Origin: Chloroflexota bacterium
GTDB taxonomy: Bacteria; Chloroflexota; Dehalococcoidia; UBA1151
Length of the DNA: 6,239 nt
Direction: 5' to 3'
Assembly: GCA_022561735.1 (NCBI GenBank)
Contig: JADFQR010000083.1
Location: 1-6,239 of the forward strand
Shown: one piece after another, positions 1 through 4,803 of the stretch
How positions within the stretch are numbered: position 1 is the first letter of the stretch
Layout: the number at the start of each line of letters is the position of its first letter
Program-made: the position numbers and the translations under genes
The notes under the pieces: model-generated
Told to the model about the DNA's origin: nothing
Database searches by the model: none
The model's input: only the letters and a program-made list of their open reading frames with translations

Positions 1-1308
1 ACGTGGATCCTGCGCGAGGCGGGCATTGAGCGCATTGTGGTTGTTGCGTCACCCACGCTCGCCGCTGACCCCAGGCTGTCAGCGGCTACAGATGACGGCA
101 TGACAATCGCTGTCCAGTCAGAGCCGCTCGGTACCGGTCACGCCCTGCTATCAGCGTCCGGCTCAACCGGCGGCGCTTCACATCTGCTGGTCGCCAACGC
201 GGACATGCCGCTCATCAGGCCCGGCACGGTCCAAACGATGCTCGCCACACATGTTGACGCCGGCGCTGCCATCACCCTGTTAACGGGCAAGGGCGATGTG
301 CCGGAGGGTTTCGGACGCGTACGACGCGGCCCCGACGGGCAGGTGATTGAGATCGTGGAGCAGGCGGACGCAGATGAAGCGACGCTTGCTATCGACGAGT
401 TCAACGCCGGTTACTACTGCATGGACGCAGATGTGGCGTGGGATCTCCTTGCGGGATTGAAGCCGTCCGCGAAGGGCGAGATCTACATCACGGACGCCAT
501 CGCAGCCGCGGTTGCCGACGGCCGGAGAGTGACGGCGGTGATCGCTCCAGATCTCTCCGAGGTGATCGGCGTGAACGACCGGACGGAGCTCGCGGCGGCC
601 GACGCCGTGCTGCGGGCGCGGATTCGGCGGCGCTGGATGCTTGACGGGGTGACCATGACTGACCCCGACACGACTTATATCGACTCAGAAGTGATGATCG
701 GCCGGGACACGACGATCAAGCCAAACACGCACCTGCTCGGGTCAACGTCGGTCGGCGCCGATGCGATGATCGGGCCGGGGACTGTCCTTGAGGACACCGT
801 TGTCGGTGACGGCGCACGGGTAGTCTCCTCGCACGCCGAGTCTGCCACGATCGGTGATAGGGCGACCATCGGCCCGTTCAGCCATCTCAGGCCGGGCGCT
901 GTAATCGGGCCGGACGTCCACGTTGGCAATTACGCCGAGGTGAAGGACAGTGTCATCGGCCCCGGCGCCAAGATCGGCCACTTCAGTTATGTGGGAGACA
1001 CGACTGTGGGCGCAGGGGCGAATATCGGCGCCGGGACTGTAACCTGCAATTACGATGGCGACGTGAAGCATCAGACGCACATCGGAGAGAACGCGTTTAT
1101 CGGCTCCGGTTCCATGCTCGTGGCGCCGCTGTCGATCGGCCCGGGGGCGAGAACGGGCGCGGGTTCCGTTGTGACGCGTGACGTGGCCCCGGGAATACTC
1201 GTCGCCGGTGTACCGGCGAGACCGATACCCGGGCGAAAACGCAGTCAGCCAACCACGGAAGGTCCCTCAAGTTCAGGTGATATCAGGAGTCGCGAAAAGC
1301 GGCAATGA
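1..1308 (+). CDS. glmU: Bifunctional GlmU (UDP-GlcNAc pyrophosphorylase / glucosamine-1-P acetyltransferase), 5' partial
   Basis: Cytoplasmic enzyme making UDP-GlcNAc for peptidoglycan: it acetylates glucosamine-1-phosphate, then uridylylates it. The frame is open from base 1, so the gene begins before the window; by alignment from memory to E. coli GlmU about 35-40 N-terminal residues are missing, including the LAAGxGTRM nucleotide loop. Visible uridylyltransferase motifs are QSEPLGTGHA (from base 115), NADMPL (Asp at 202), EFNAGYY (Asn at 403) and GVNDR. A linker follows, then from about base 670 a left-handed beta-helix of hexapeptide repeats (IGPG, VGDG, IGAG). Acetyltransferase active-site residues match E. 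coli: Arg (889, LRPGA), Lys (943, AEVKD), His (979, GHFSY), Asn-Tyr (1048, CNYDG) and Lys (1066). Both halves therefore look functional. The C-terminus ends in a hydrophilic tail rich in Ser, Pro, Arg and Lys after VPARPI. The TGA stop overlaps the next ATG (ATGA), suggesting translational coupling. Confidence 0.97.
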   Translation, partial: TWILREAGIERIVVVASPTLAADPRLSAATDDGMTIAVQSEPLGTGHALLSASGSTGGASHLLVANADMPLIRPGTVQTMLATHVDAGAAITLLTGKGDVPEGFGRVRRGPDGQVIEIVEQADADEATLAIDEFNAGYYCMDADVAWDLLAGLKPSAKGEIYITDAIAAAVADGRRVTAVIAPDLSEVIGVNDRTELAAADAVLRARIRRRWMLDGVTMTDPDTTYIDSEVMIGRDTTIKPNTHLLGSTSVGADAMIGPGTVLEDTVVGDGARVVSSHAESATIGDRATIGPFSHLRPGAVIGPDVHVGNYAEVKDSVIGPGAKIGHFSYVGDTTVGAGANIGAGTVTCNYDGDVKHQTHIGENAFIGSGSMLVAPLSIGPGARTGAGSVVTRDVAPGILVAGVPARPIPGRKRSQPTTEGPSSSGDIRSREKRQ

Positions 1309-1496
1309 GTAATAGCGACGTTCCCGGCTATAGAAGCCACGCCGGACGGTCTACGTCTGCGGAGCCGCCCGGATACCCGTCCGACGCGGCCGGCAGCGAC
1401 GACGAACCACCAGGTCCGAGCTTTGCACCGCCGGCCTGGCATGAACGCCACAGGCCCGGACGGAGCGATCTGACAGGCGCGACCGATGAGCGGTGA
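1305..1496 (+). CDS. Hypothetical 63-aa proline-rich small protein, coupled to glmU
   Basis: I do not recognise this protein. It is included because of its position: the ATG overlaps the glmU stop as ATGA (1305-1308), and its TGA lies 11 bases inside the next gene, so it fills the gap between two real genes like a translationally coupled cistron. An AGGAG lies at 1285-1289, rather far (15 bases) from the ATG. The product is short, hydrophilic and probably disordered, rich in Pro, Gly, Ser, Asp and Arg, with an acidic SDDEPPGPS patch and a following WHERHRPGR stretch. There is no signal peptide, membrane segment or known motif. Third-position GC looks similar to the neighbours, which fits coding but does not prove it. 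It could instead be an untranslated spacer or only a re-initiation bridge that delivers ribosomes to the downstream ATG. Confidence 0.45.
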   Translation: MSNSDVPGYRSHAGRSTSAEPPGYPSDAAGSDDEPPGPSFAPPAWHERHRPGRSDLTGATDER

Positions 1497-2751
1497 AACC
1501 CTGGCCGCGTGGATAGTTTTCGCCGTCTCCGTCGGTATTTACCTCGTTTCTTCCCTTGTTGCCGGAGTGTCTGCGGGACGGGCGCCCGGCGTCCTGCTGC
1601 TTCGCGGACCGATCGAAGGCGAAAACGGGGGCAACGGACGGCTGACGCCTTTCGATAAGGCCGTAGCCGTCGAGTCACACGCCCTCGCATATATATCGCT
1701 GGTTGTTTCCGCTGTGGCGTTATTCGTGGCGCTTGGCGGGTCTATGTCTGACGACTCGCAACGTGGAGCGGTTGTTGTGGGCGGCATCGTCGCGGGCCTT
1801 GCCGTGATCCACATAACCGCCGGAAAGATGCGGCTCAGCGAACGAAGCGGTATCGAGCGAGCGGTAAGGCCGGTCGAAAAGGTTTTCCACACGATCGCCC
1901 GGATTCCCGGGCTGAGATCTCTGCTTACCAGTGTGTTTGGAACAACCGAACGGATAGACGACTCAGGTGACGTGGTCACCGCGGTTTTTGAGCAGAACCT
2001 GGAGATCCTTGAGGCGGCCGGAGTCGCCACCGACGCGGAAGAGTTACGGATGATTCGCGGTGTGCTGGACCTGGACACCACGCGTGTTCGGGAGATCATG
2101 CAGCCGCGCGTGGACATGGTGGTGGCGGAGGCGGAAGCGACCCGTCGCCAGGCCGCTGATTTGATGATCAACGAGGGTTACTCAAAGATCCCCGTGTTCC
2201 GTGGCCGGATCGACGACATCATTGGGATCGTGTATGCACGGGACCTCCTCAGGGTTCAAATCTCCGAATCGAACTTCGACGAGGGGATTCTTGATCTCAT
2301 ACGTCCGGCGATATTTGTTCCGGAGTCTCAGTTCCTGGAGCATCTCCTCCAGGAGTTCCAGCGTCACCGCGTCCGCATGGCGATAGTTGTGGACGAGTAC
2401 GGAGGGGTGTCCGGTCTCGTGACGCACCAGGACCTGGTCGAGGAGATCGTCGGCGAGCTTGAGGACGAGTTTGACCGCGATGAGCCGGAGCTGCAAAAAA
2501 TCAGCGACGATGAATCGCTTGTGGATGCCCGGCTAACGCTGGATTCATTGAACGAGACGTTCAATACGGCGATCGAGGGCGACGGCTTCGATACGGTGGG
2601 CGGGCTCGTTTATCTTCAACTCGGTCGTATGCCGGTGGTCGGTGATCGCGTCTCCGTGGCCAATCTGAAGATGACCGTTGAGTCCACTACCGGCCGCCGC
2701 ATTCGAACGGTACGGGTGGTCCGGCAAACAGCGACGCCCGACGGGGACTGA
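1486..2751 (+). CDS. CorC/HlyC-like membrane protein: degenerate CNNM (DUF21) N-terminus, CBS pair, CorC domain
   Basis: A 421-residue protein of the CNNM/CorC/hemolysin-C family, whose members are linked to Mg2+ (and Co2+) transport. The N-terminus has about three hydrophobic segments (residues about 5-27, 65-87, 92-112). A CBS pair follows: CBS1 from about 205 (IMQPRVDM ... YSKIPVFRG ... GIVYARDLL) and CBS2 from about 272, carrying the family signature VVDEYGGVSGLVT (DEYGG at 303-307) and EEIVGELEDE. Residues about 340-415 form the CorC/HlyC C-terminal domain (ARLTLDSLNE, DTVGGLVY, GRMPVVGDRV). The soluble half is fully conserved. The membrane half is not: I find neither the SxSE-type motif expected in helix 1 nor the GE-xxPK motif expected before the CBS linker, so Mg2+ transport is doubtful. 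The only in-frame ATG after the preceding stop is at 1486, within the end of the small upstream ORF. The gene is probably co-transcribed with glmU. Confidence 0.9.
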   Translation: MSGETLAAWIVFAVSVGIYLVSSLVAGVSAGRAPGVLLLRGPIEGENGGNGRLTPFDKAVAVESHALAYISLVVSAVALFVALGGSMSDDSQRGAVVVGGIVAGLAVIHITAGKMRLSERSGIERAVRPVEKVFHTIARIPGLRSLLTSVFGTTERIDDSGDVVTAVFEQNLEILEAAGVATDAEELRMIRGVLDLDTTRVREIMQPRVDMVVAEAEATRRQAADLMINEGYSKIPVFRGRIDDIIGIVYARDLLRVQISESNFDEGILDLIRPAIFVPESQFLEHLLQEFQRHRVRMAIVVDEYGGVSGLVTHQDLVEEIVGELEDEFDRDEPELQKISDDESLVDARLTLDSLNETFNTAIEGDGFDTVGGLVYLQLGRMPVVGDRVSVANLKMTVESTTGRRIRTVRVVRQTATPDGD

Positions 2752-3146
2752 CCCACGGGCGGAGTCCCGACGACCCGAGGCCGGGTCCGGGTCCGGGATT
2801 ATTGCCAGCCAGAGGTTAACGGGTAGCGCTCTTGAACGCGGCGCGGGCGACGGGTGGCCCTGCCCTCACAGCAGGGCCGGGTAACAGGCGCTGCGATGTT
2901 GTCCCTGTCACTTGTGACCGTCGGCGTCCCCGCTATCGCGGCTGCGGCTCCCCTCGAGAGCGCCCACATCCGTTACCTGCGTTTTGTCGCTGTCGTTCCC
3001 GGCATCGAGAACGCCCCGGGGATGTTCCGGAATCCCGAGTTGGTTCAGTGCTCGCAACCCGGTTCAACAGGTTCGTCCGGAACTGCAACGGGCCCCGGCA
3101 GAATGCCGGGGCCCGTCACCATGTCGCTTAGTCGAGGAGCCGGATA
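2752..3146. other. Intergenic region with GC-rich hairpins; no well-supported gene
   Basis: This 395-base gap lies between the ends of two convergent genes. It holds several perfect inverted repeats: 2772-2777/2782-2787 (six bases, tetraloop), 2856-2863/2871-2878 (eight bases, seven-base loop), 2907-2911/2914-2918 (five bases, two-base loop) and 3090-3099/3105-3114 (ten bases). Another six-base repeat, 2744-2749/2763-2768, straddles the stop of the CorC-like gene. None on the plus strand is followed by a U-run, so I cannot name the terminator of the glmU operon. A plus-strand ORF (GTG 2854 or ATG 2896, to 3150) begins with a signal-peptide-like stretch (VTVGVPAIAAAAP). However, it lacks a ribosome binding site, resembles no family I know, reads through the 3090-3114 hairpin and overlaps the end of the opposing gene. 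I do not call it a gene. Confidence 0.55.
3090..3114 (-). terminator. Hairpin terminator candidate after the collagen-like gene
   Basis: A perfect ten-base stem (gggccccggc / gccggggccc) with a five-base loop starts 33 bases beyond the minus-strand stop at 3147. The position fits the end of a single-gene transcript, and the stem is almost pure GC. There is no real U-run on either side, so it may act as a U-less or mRNA-stabilising 3' hairpin. Being symmetric, it may also stop plus-strand read-through from the glmU operon. Confidence 0.6.
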
Positions 3147-3758
3147 TTAGTCAGTCGCCACCTTGTCGACAATCACGAACCCGCTGGCCCCGAAGCTTCC
3201 CGAGTCACCAAACGCGTCCAAAGTGAATGCCGTTCCTAAAGCAAAGGACGCGTCCGACAGATCGATCGTTATCGAGAATGCGCCGTCACCTGTCGCCACA
3301 ACGTTTCCGAAAACTACTTTGCCAGCCTGAAGCGTGATGGTTTCGGAACCGTGGAAGCCTCCACCGACCACCTCGGCCTCTGTCGTGCCAGCAGCCTTAA
3401 ACTCGATAAAACCCGTGGAGCCGGTTCCGGCGTCGACAACGATCAGGAACGTCGCGTTCTGTGCGCCATCTCTTCCGTCTTTACCGTCTTTGCCGTCTGT
3501 ACCGTCCTGGCCATCGTTGCCAGCAGCTCCGGGGTTGCCGGGAGCTCCAGGCTCACCCGGGAGACCGGGGTCGCCGGGGTTGCCGGCAGCGCCGGGGTTA
3601 CCAGCCGCGCCGGGGTTGCCAGCCGCGCCGGCCGCGCCGGCAGGACCCTGTAGTCCCTGAGAGCCATCGTCGCCAGAACAGGCGGCAAGAGCCACAACTG
3701 CGACCGACGAAAGCATCAGGAAGATCATCTTCCTTCTTCCGCGCATAAGTAGATTCAT
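3147..3758 (-). CDS. Collagen-like repeat lipoprotein with beta-rich C-terminal domain
   Basis: A 203-residue predicted surface lipoprotein. From the ATG at 3758: a basic n-region (MNLLMRGRRK), a hydrophobic core (residues 11-25) and the lipobox LAAC with lipidated Cys27, followed by SGDDG. Residues 32-100 are 23 uninterrupted Gly-X-Y triplets, first GPA/GAA/GNP-type, then charged GQD/GTD/GKD/GRD-type, the pattern of bacterial collagen-like triple helices. Residues 101-203 are beta-rich with small and hydrophobic residues (GGGFHGSETITL, GDGAFSITIDL, ALGTAFTLDAFG), resembling Ig/IPT-like surface modules; that assignment is inference. The start is well supported: GGAGG lies ten bases upstream (3769-3773), and the longer frame back to TTG 3911 would start inside the -10 element of the promoter, before the predicted transcription start. 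It is probably a trimeric stalk exposing the C-terminal domain outside the membrane, with unknown ligand. It appears monocistronic and convergent with the glmU operon. Confidence 0.88.
   Translation of the reverse strand: MNLLMRGRRKMIFLMLSSVAVVALAACSGDDGSQGLQGPAGAAGAAGNPGAAGNPGAAGNPGDPGLPGEPGAPGNPGAAGNDGQDGTDGKDGKDGRDGAQNATFLIVVDAGTGSTGFIEFKAAGTTEAEVVGGGFHGSETITLQAGKVVFGNVVATGDGAFSITIDLSDASFALGTAFTLDAFGDSGSFGASGFVIVDKVATD
3573..3626 (-). repeat. Three tandem 18-bp units coding for Gly-Asn-Pro-Gly-Ala-Ala
   Basis: Three adjacent 18-base units begin at 3573, 3591 and 3609. They read gccggggttgccggcagc on the plus strand with only two or three substitutions between copies, and each encodes two collagen triplets (GNP GAA). 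A diverged fourth unit follows from 3627. Because the unit is a multiple of nine bases, slippage or recombination would add or remove whole triplet pairs without breaking the frame. Confidence 0.85.
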
Positions 3759-3768
3759 TGAGCCCCGT

Positions 3769-3773
3769 CCTCC
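3769..3773 (-). promoter_or_regulatory. Ribosome binding site of the collagen-like gene
   Basis: cctcc on the plus strand reads GGAGG on the coding strand, ten bases before the ATG at 3758. It decides the start in favour of 3758 over the longer upstream reading, and it places the ATG directly before a textbook lipoprotein signal sequence. Confidence 0.8.
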
Positions 3774-3855
3774 ATGTTTGAGGTGTATCGGCGCGAGCCC
3801 GGGCCGGGGGCGCCGTTCTCTATTCAGGAACAGCGGCTTACTGGCCAGCCACACG

Positions 3856-3901
3856 AGAAAAATAGCGCTCAGTCGCGGAAAGTTAGCCCCCTGCGAGCGC
3901 T
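3856..3901 (-). promoter_or_regulatory. 5'-terminal hairpin plus U-run in the collagen-like gene leader
   Basis: On the minus strand AGCGCTC (3901-3895) pairs perfectly with GAGCGCT (3870-3864), directly followed by ATTTTTCT (3863-3856). The predicted transcription start is at about 3901, so this stem would form the extreme 5' end of the mRNA. It has the outline of an intrinsic terminator (attenuator) but its 24-base loop is long, so a 5' stabilising stem is equally possible. The leader continues for about 100 more bases to the ATG. An eight-base arm at 3842-3849 is complementary to 3899-3906 and partly competes for the same bases, although most of that partner lies upstream of the predicted start. 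Confidence 0.45.
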
Positions 3902-3903
3902 GG

Positions 3904-3926
3904 CCAAACAATATCTTGGCGTTTGG
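3904..3926. promoter_or_regulatory. Inverted repeat over the collagen-gene promoter (possible operator)
   Basis: The arms ccaaac (3904-3909) and gtttgg (3921-3926) are perfect inverted repeats 11 bases apart. Within them sits a second dyad, gccaa (3903-3907) with ttggc (3916-3920). They cover the -10 box and most of the spacer of the minus-strand promoter, where a bound repressor would block RNA polymerase. No regulator is encoded in the window. Confidence 0.4.
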
Positions 3927-3936
3927 AGGGTGTCAA
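3908..3936 (-). promoter_or_regulatory. Sigma70-type promoter of the collagen-like gene
   Basis: On the minus strand a perfect TTGACA (-35, 3936-3931) and TATTGT (-10, 3913-3908) are separated by exactly 17 bases. Start of transcription is predicted at about 3901 (an A), giving a leader of roughly 143 bases to the ATG. It is the best promoter match I found in the window. Confidence 0.85.
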
Positions 3937-4212
3937 GGTAGATAAAAGGCACCGGAGAGTCCTGTTTGCATCTGCCGTTCGTCTCGGCCCGGCTGAGATC
4001 GCGGGCAGCGGTATAAACGCGGGATGTATTAAGGAGGCTGACGCGAACCTGCTCGCATCGAAGGGCGTGGCCCGGAGCCTCATTCACACGCTCCGCAACG
4101 TTTCGGATTCGCCCGGGAATTCGTGGCGGCGCCCCGTTGCGGCGCTTCACCAGGACGGCCCGGCGAGCGCTACGGCGGTGGGCCTCTGCCATGCGAATCG
4201 CACTTGCCCCCG
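3937..4212. other. Intergenic region between divergent promoters, no supported gene
   Basis: The plus frame here is open into rpsO, and a minus-strand Arg-rich frame also runs through, but neither has motifs or a start signal. A stem at 3982-3988/3992-3998 (seven bases, one G-U) is flanked by ctgcc (3972-3976) and ggcag (4004-4008), which could close an outer helix. An AAGGAGG at 4031-4037 looks like a strong Shine-Dalgarno but has no ATG, GTG or TTG at usable distance. A further hairpin lies at 4129-4133/4141-4145. I see no tRNA or known RNA. Confidence 0.5.
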
Positions 4213-4221
4213 TGCTATACT
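4213..4221 (+). promoter_or_regulatory. Extended -10 promoter of rpsO
   Basis: TGCTATACT is a full extended -10 element (TGn followed by TATACT). The -35 position (about 4193-4198) is not conserved, which extended -10 promoters tolerate. The predicted start is about 4228. It is the only convincing plus-strand promoter before rpsO. Confidence 0.7.
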
Positions 4222-4227
4222 TTTCCC

Positions 4228-4360
4228 GGTCTCGCGGCCCCGTTATTTCGTTAGCGGAATTTCGGCAGACGGGCCTGCATGGTACAGGTCACACGCGAGT
4301 CCCTTATCCACCGAGTTGTTCGGTGTTCGAATTGCGGATTTTCCAGGAGACACCCACCAG
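4228..4360 (+). promoter_or_regulatory. rpsO mRNA leader with predicted structure
   Basis: About 133 bases of untranslated leader. Hairpins visible by eye are 4240-4245/4252-4257 (six pairs, one G-U) and 4309-4314/4320-4325 (CACCGA/TCGGTG, five-base loop). A longer helix is possible: 4231-4235 with 4295-4299, stacked on 4236-4240 with 4271-4275. S15 represses its own translation by binding structured leaders in several bacterial groups, and this leader has the right size and place. I cannot match it to a known S15-binding class, so autoregulation is inference. Confidence 0.4.
4345..4349 (+). promoter_or_regulatory. Ribosome binding site of rpsO
   Basis: AGGAG ends 11 bases before TTG 4361. 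No ATG or GTG lies in frame at a suitable place, so this site and the homology of the product together fix the unusual TTG start. Confidence 0.7.
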
Positions 4361-4624
4361 TTGGACCAGGCTACGAAGACGGCGATAGTCGAGAAACACA
4401 GGCGACACAAGACCGACAAAGGGTCGGTCGAGGTCCAGGTGGCGCTCCTCACCGCACGAATCACGGAACTCACGGATCATCTCAGGCAGCATAAGCATGA
4501 CCATGCGACGCGTCGCGGCCTCTTGAAGTTGGTTGGCCAACGGCGGCGGCTCCTGAGTTATCTCAACGGCAACGATGTGGGGCGGTATCGTGCCATCATC
4601 GAACAACTCGGCCTGCGCAGGTAA
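4361..4624 (+). CDS. rpsO: 30S ribosomal protein S15
   Basis: An 87-residue protein against the usual 88-89; S15 binds 16S rRNA early in assembly of the small-subunit platform. Family signatures run the whole length: [11 protein letters not shown], the helix [32 protein letters not shown] and the C-terminal IIEQLGLRR. The start is TTG at 4361, supported by AGGAG at 4345-4349; upstream in-frame sequence back to 3923 shows no S15 similarity and crosses the predicted promoter. A small departure is Thr in place of the usual Ser in the rRNA-contacting H-x-x-D-H-x-S region, a conservative change. It is followed after eight bases by an intrinsic terminator and then by pnp, the common rpsO-pnp order. 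Confidence 0.97.
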   Translation: MDQATKTAIVEKHRRHKTDKGSVEVQVALLTARITELTDHLRQHKHDHATRRGLLKLVGQRRRLLSYLNGNDVGRYRAIIEQLGLRR

Positions 4625-4631
4625 GTAGACG

Positions 4632-4673
4632 ACGCCCCTCTCTTATACCGAAGAGCAGGGGTGTTTTTCTTTT
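4632..4673 (+). terminator. Intrinsic terminator between rpsO and pnp
   Basis: Bases 4632-4644 pair with 4651-4664 with one bulged C (4656) and one G-U pair, closing a six-base loop (ataccg). A T-rich tract, tttttctttt, follows (4664-4673). This is the clearest Rho-independent terminator here. It should end most rpsO transcripts, with partial read-through or processing supplying pnp mRNA. Confidence 0.88.
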
Positions 4674-4803
4674 CAAGCCCGGCCTGGATTCAGGCCGGTC
4701 CGATACCGTGGCGAGTGCGCAAGCTTGCCCGGAACGACCAAAGGAGCCGGTGAAGAGTCCGGCCGGCCCGTGCACTGGGCCAGAAGATGGGAATAGTCAG
4801 TTC
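4674..4803 (+). promoter_or_regulatory. pnp leader with hairpins; start-codon alternatives
   Basis: A perfect eight-base stem with a GATT tetraloop occupies 4679-4698. It is followed by the ten-base palindrome gcaagcttgc (4719-4728) and weaker stems 4746-4750/4759-4763 and 4765-4769/4777-4781. I find no convincing promoter. E. coli PNPase represses its own synthesis through a processed leader stem-loop, and this leader could serve the same purpose (inference). AAAGGAG (4740-4746) lies only three bases before an in-frame GTG (4750), too close for a normal start. A six-codon ORF at 4787-4807 overlaps the pnp ATG. Confidence 0.45.

Noticed and set aside
2854..3150. Small secreted protein ORF on the plus strand
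   Set aside because: There is no Shine-Dalgarno, no recognised family, it reads through a ten-base terminator-like stem and overlaps the end of the opposing gene. It is mentioned only as a possibility.
3573..3640. CRISPR-like or other mobile repeat array
   Set aside because: The units are adjacent without spacers, stay in frame and encode Gly-X-Y triplets, so they are coding repeats.
3334..3660. Pro-rich plus-strand frames opposite the collagen repeats
   Set aside because: Complement of Gly/Pro codons gives artificial Pro/Ala/Gly repeats. The minus strand has the promoter, ribosome binding site, signal peptide and collagen pattern.
3759..3911. N-terminal extension of the collagen-like protein (254-residue reading from TTG 3911)
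   Set aside because: The TTG lies in the -10 box of the promoter, upstream of the predicted transcription start. The ATG at 3758 has GGAGG and begins a normal lipoprotein signal.
4031..4037. AAGGAGG as a ribosome binding site of an unlisted gene
   Set aside because: No ATG, GTG or TTG follows within usable distance; the in-frame CTG start would be exceptional and leads to a product without similarity.
3869..4192. 107-residue Arg-rich minus-strand ORF
   Set aside because: It runs through the collagen-gene promoter, has no motif or start signal, and looks like a chance frame in GC-rich DNA.
3923..4360. Upstream in-frame extension of rpsO by 146 residues
   Set aside because: It has no similarity to S15, crosses the extended -10 promoter, and S15 is complete from TTG 4361.
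4750..4803. GTG 4750 as the start of pnp, using AAAGGAG at 4740-4746
   Set aside because: Spacing of three bases is too short, and the extra 18 residues do not resemble PNPase N-termini. ATG 4804 matches the family.
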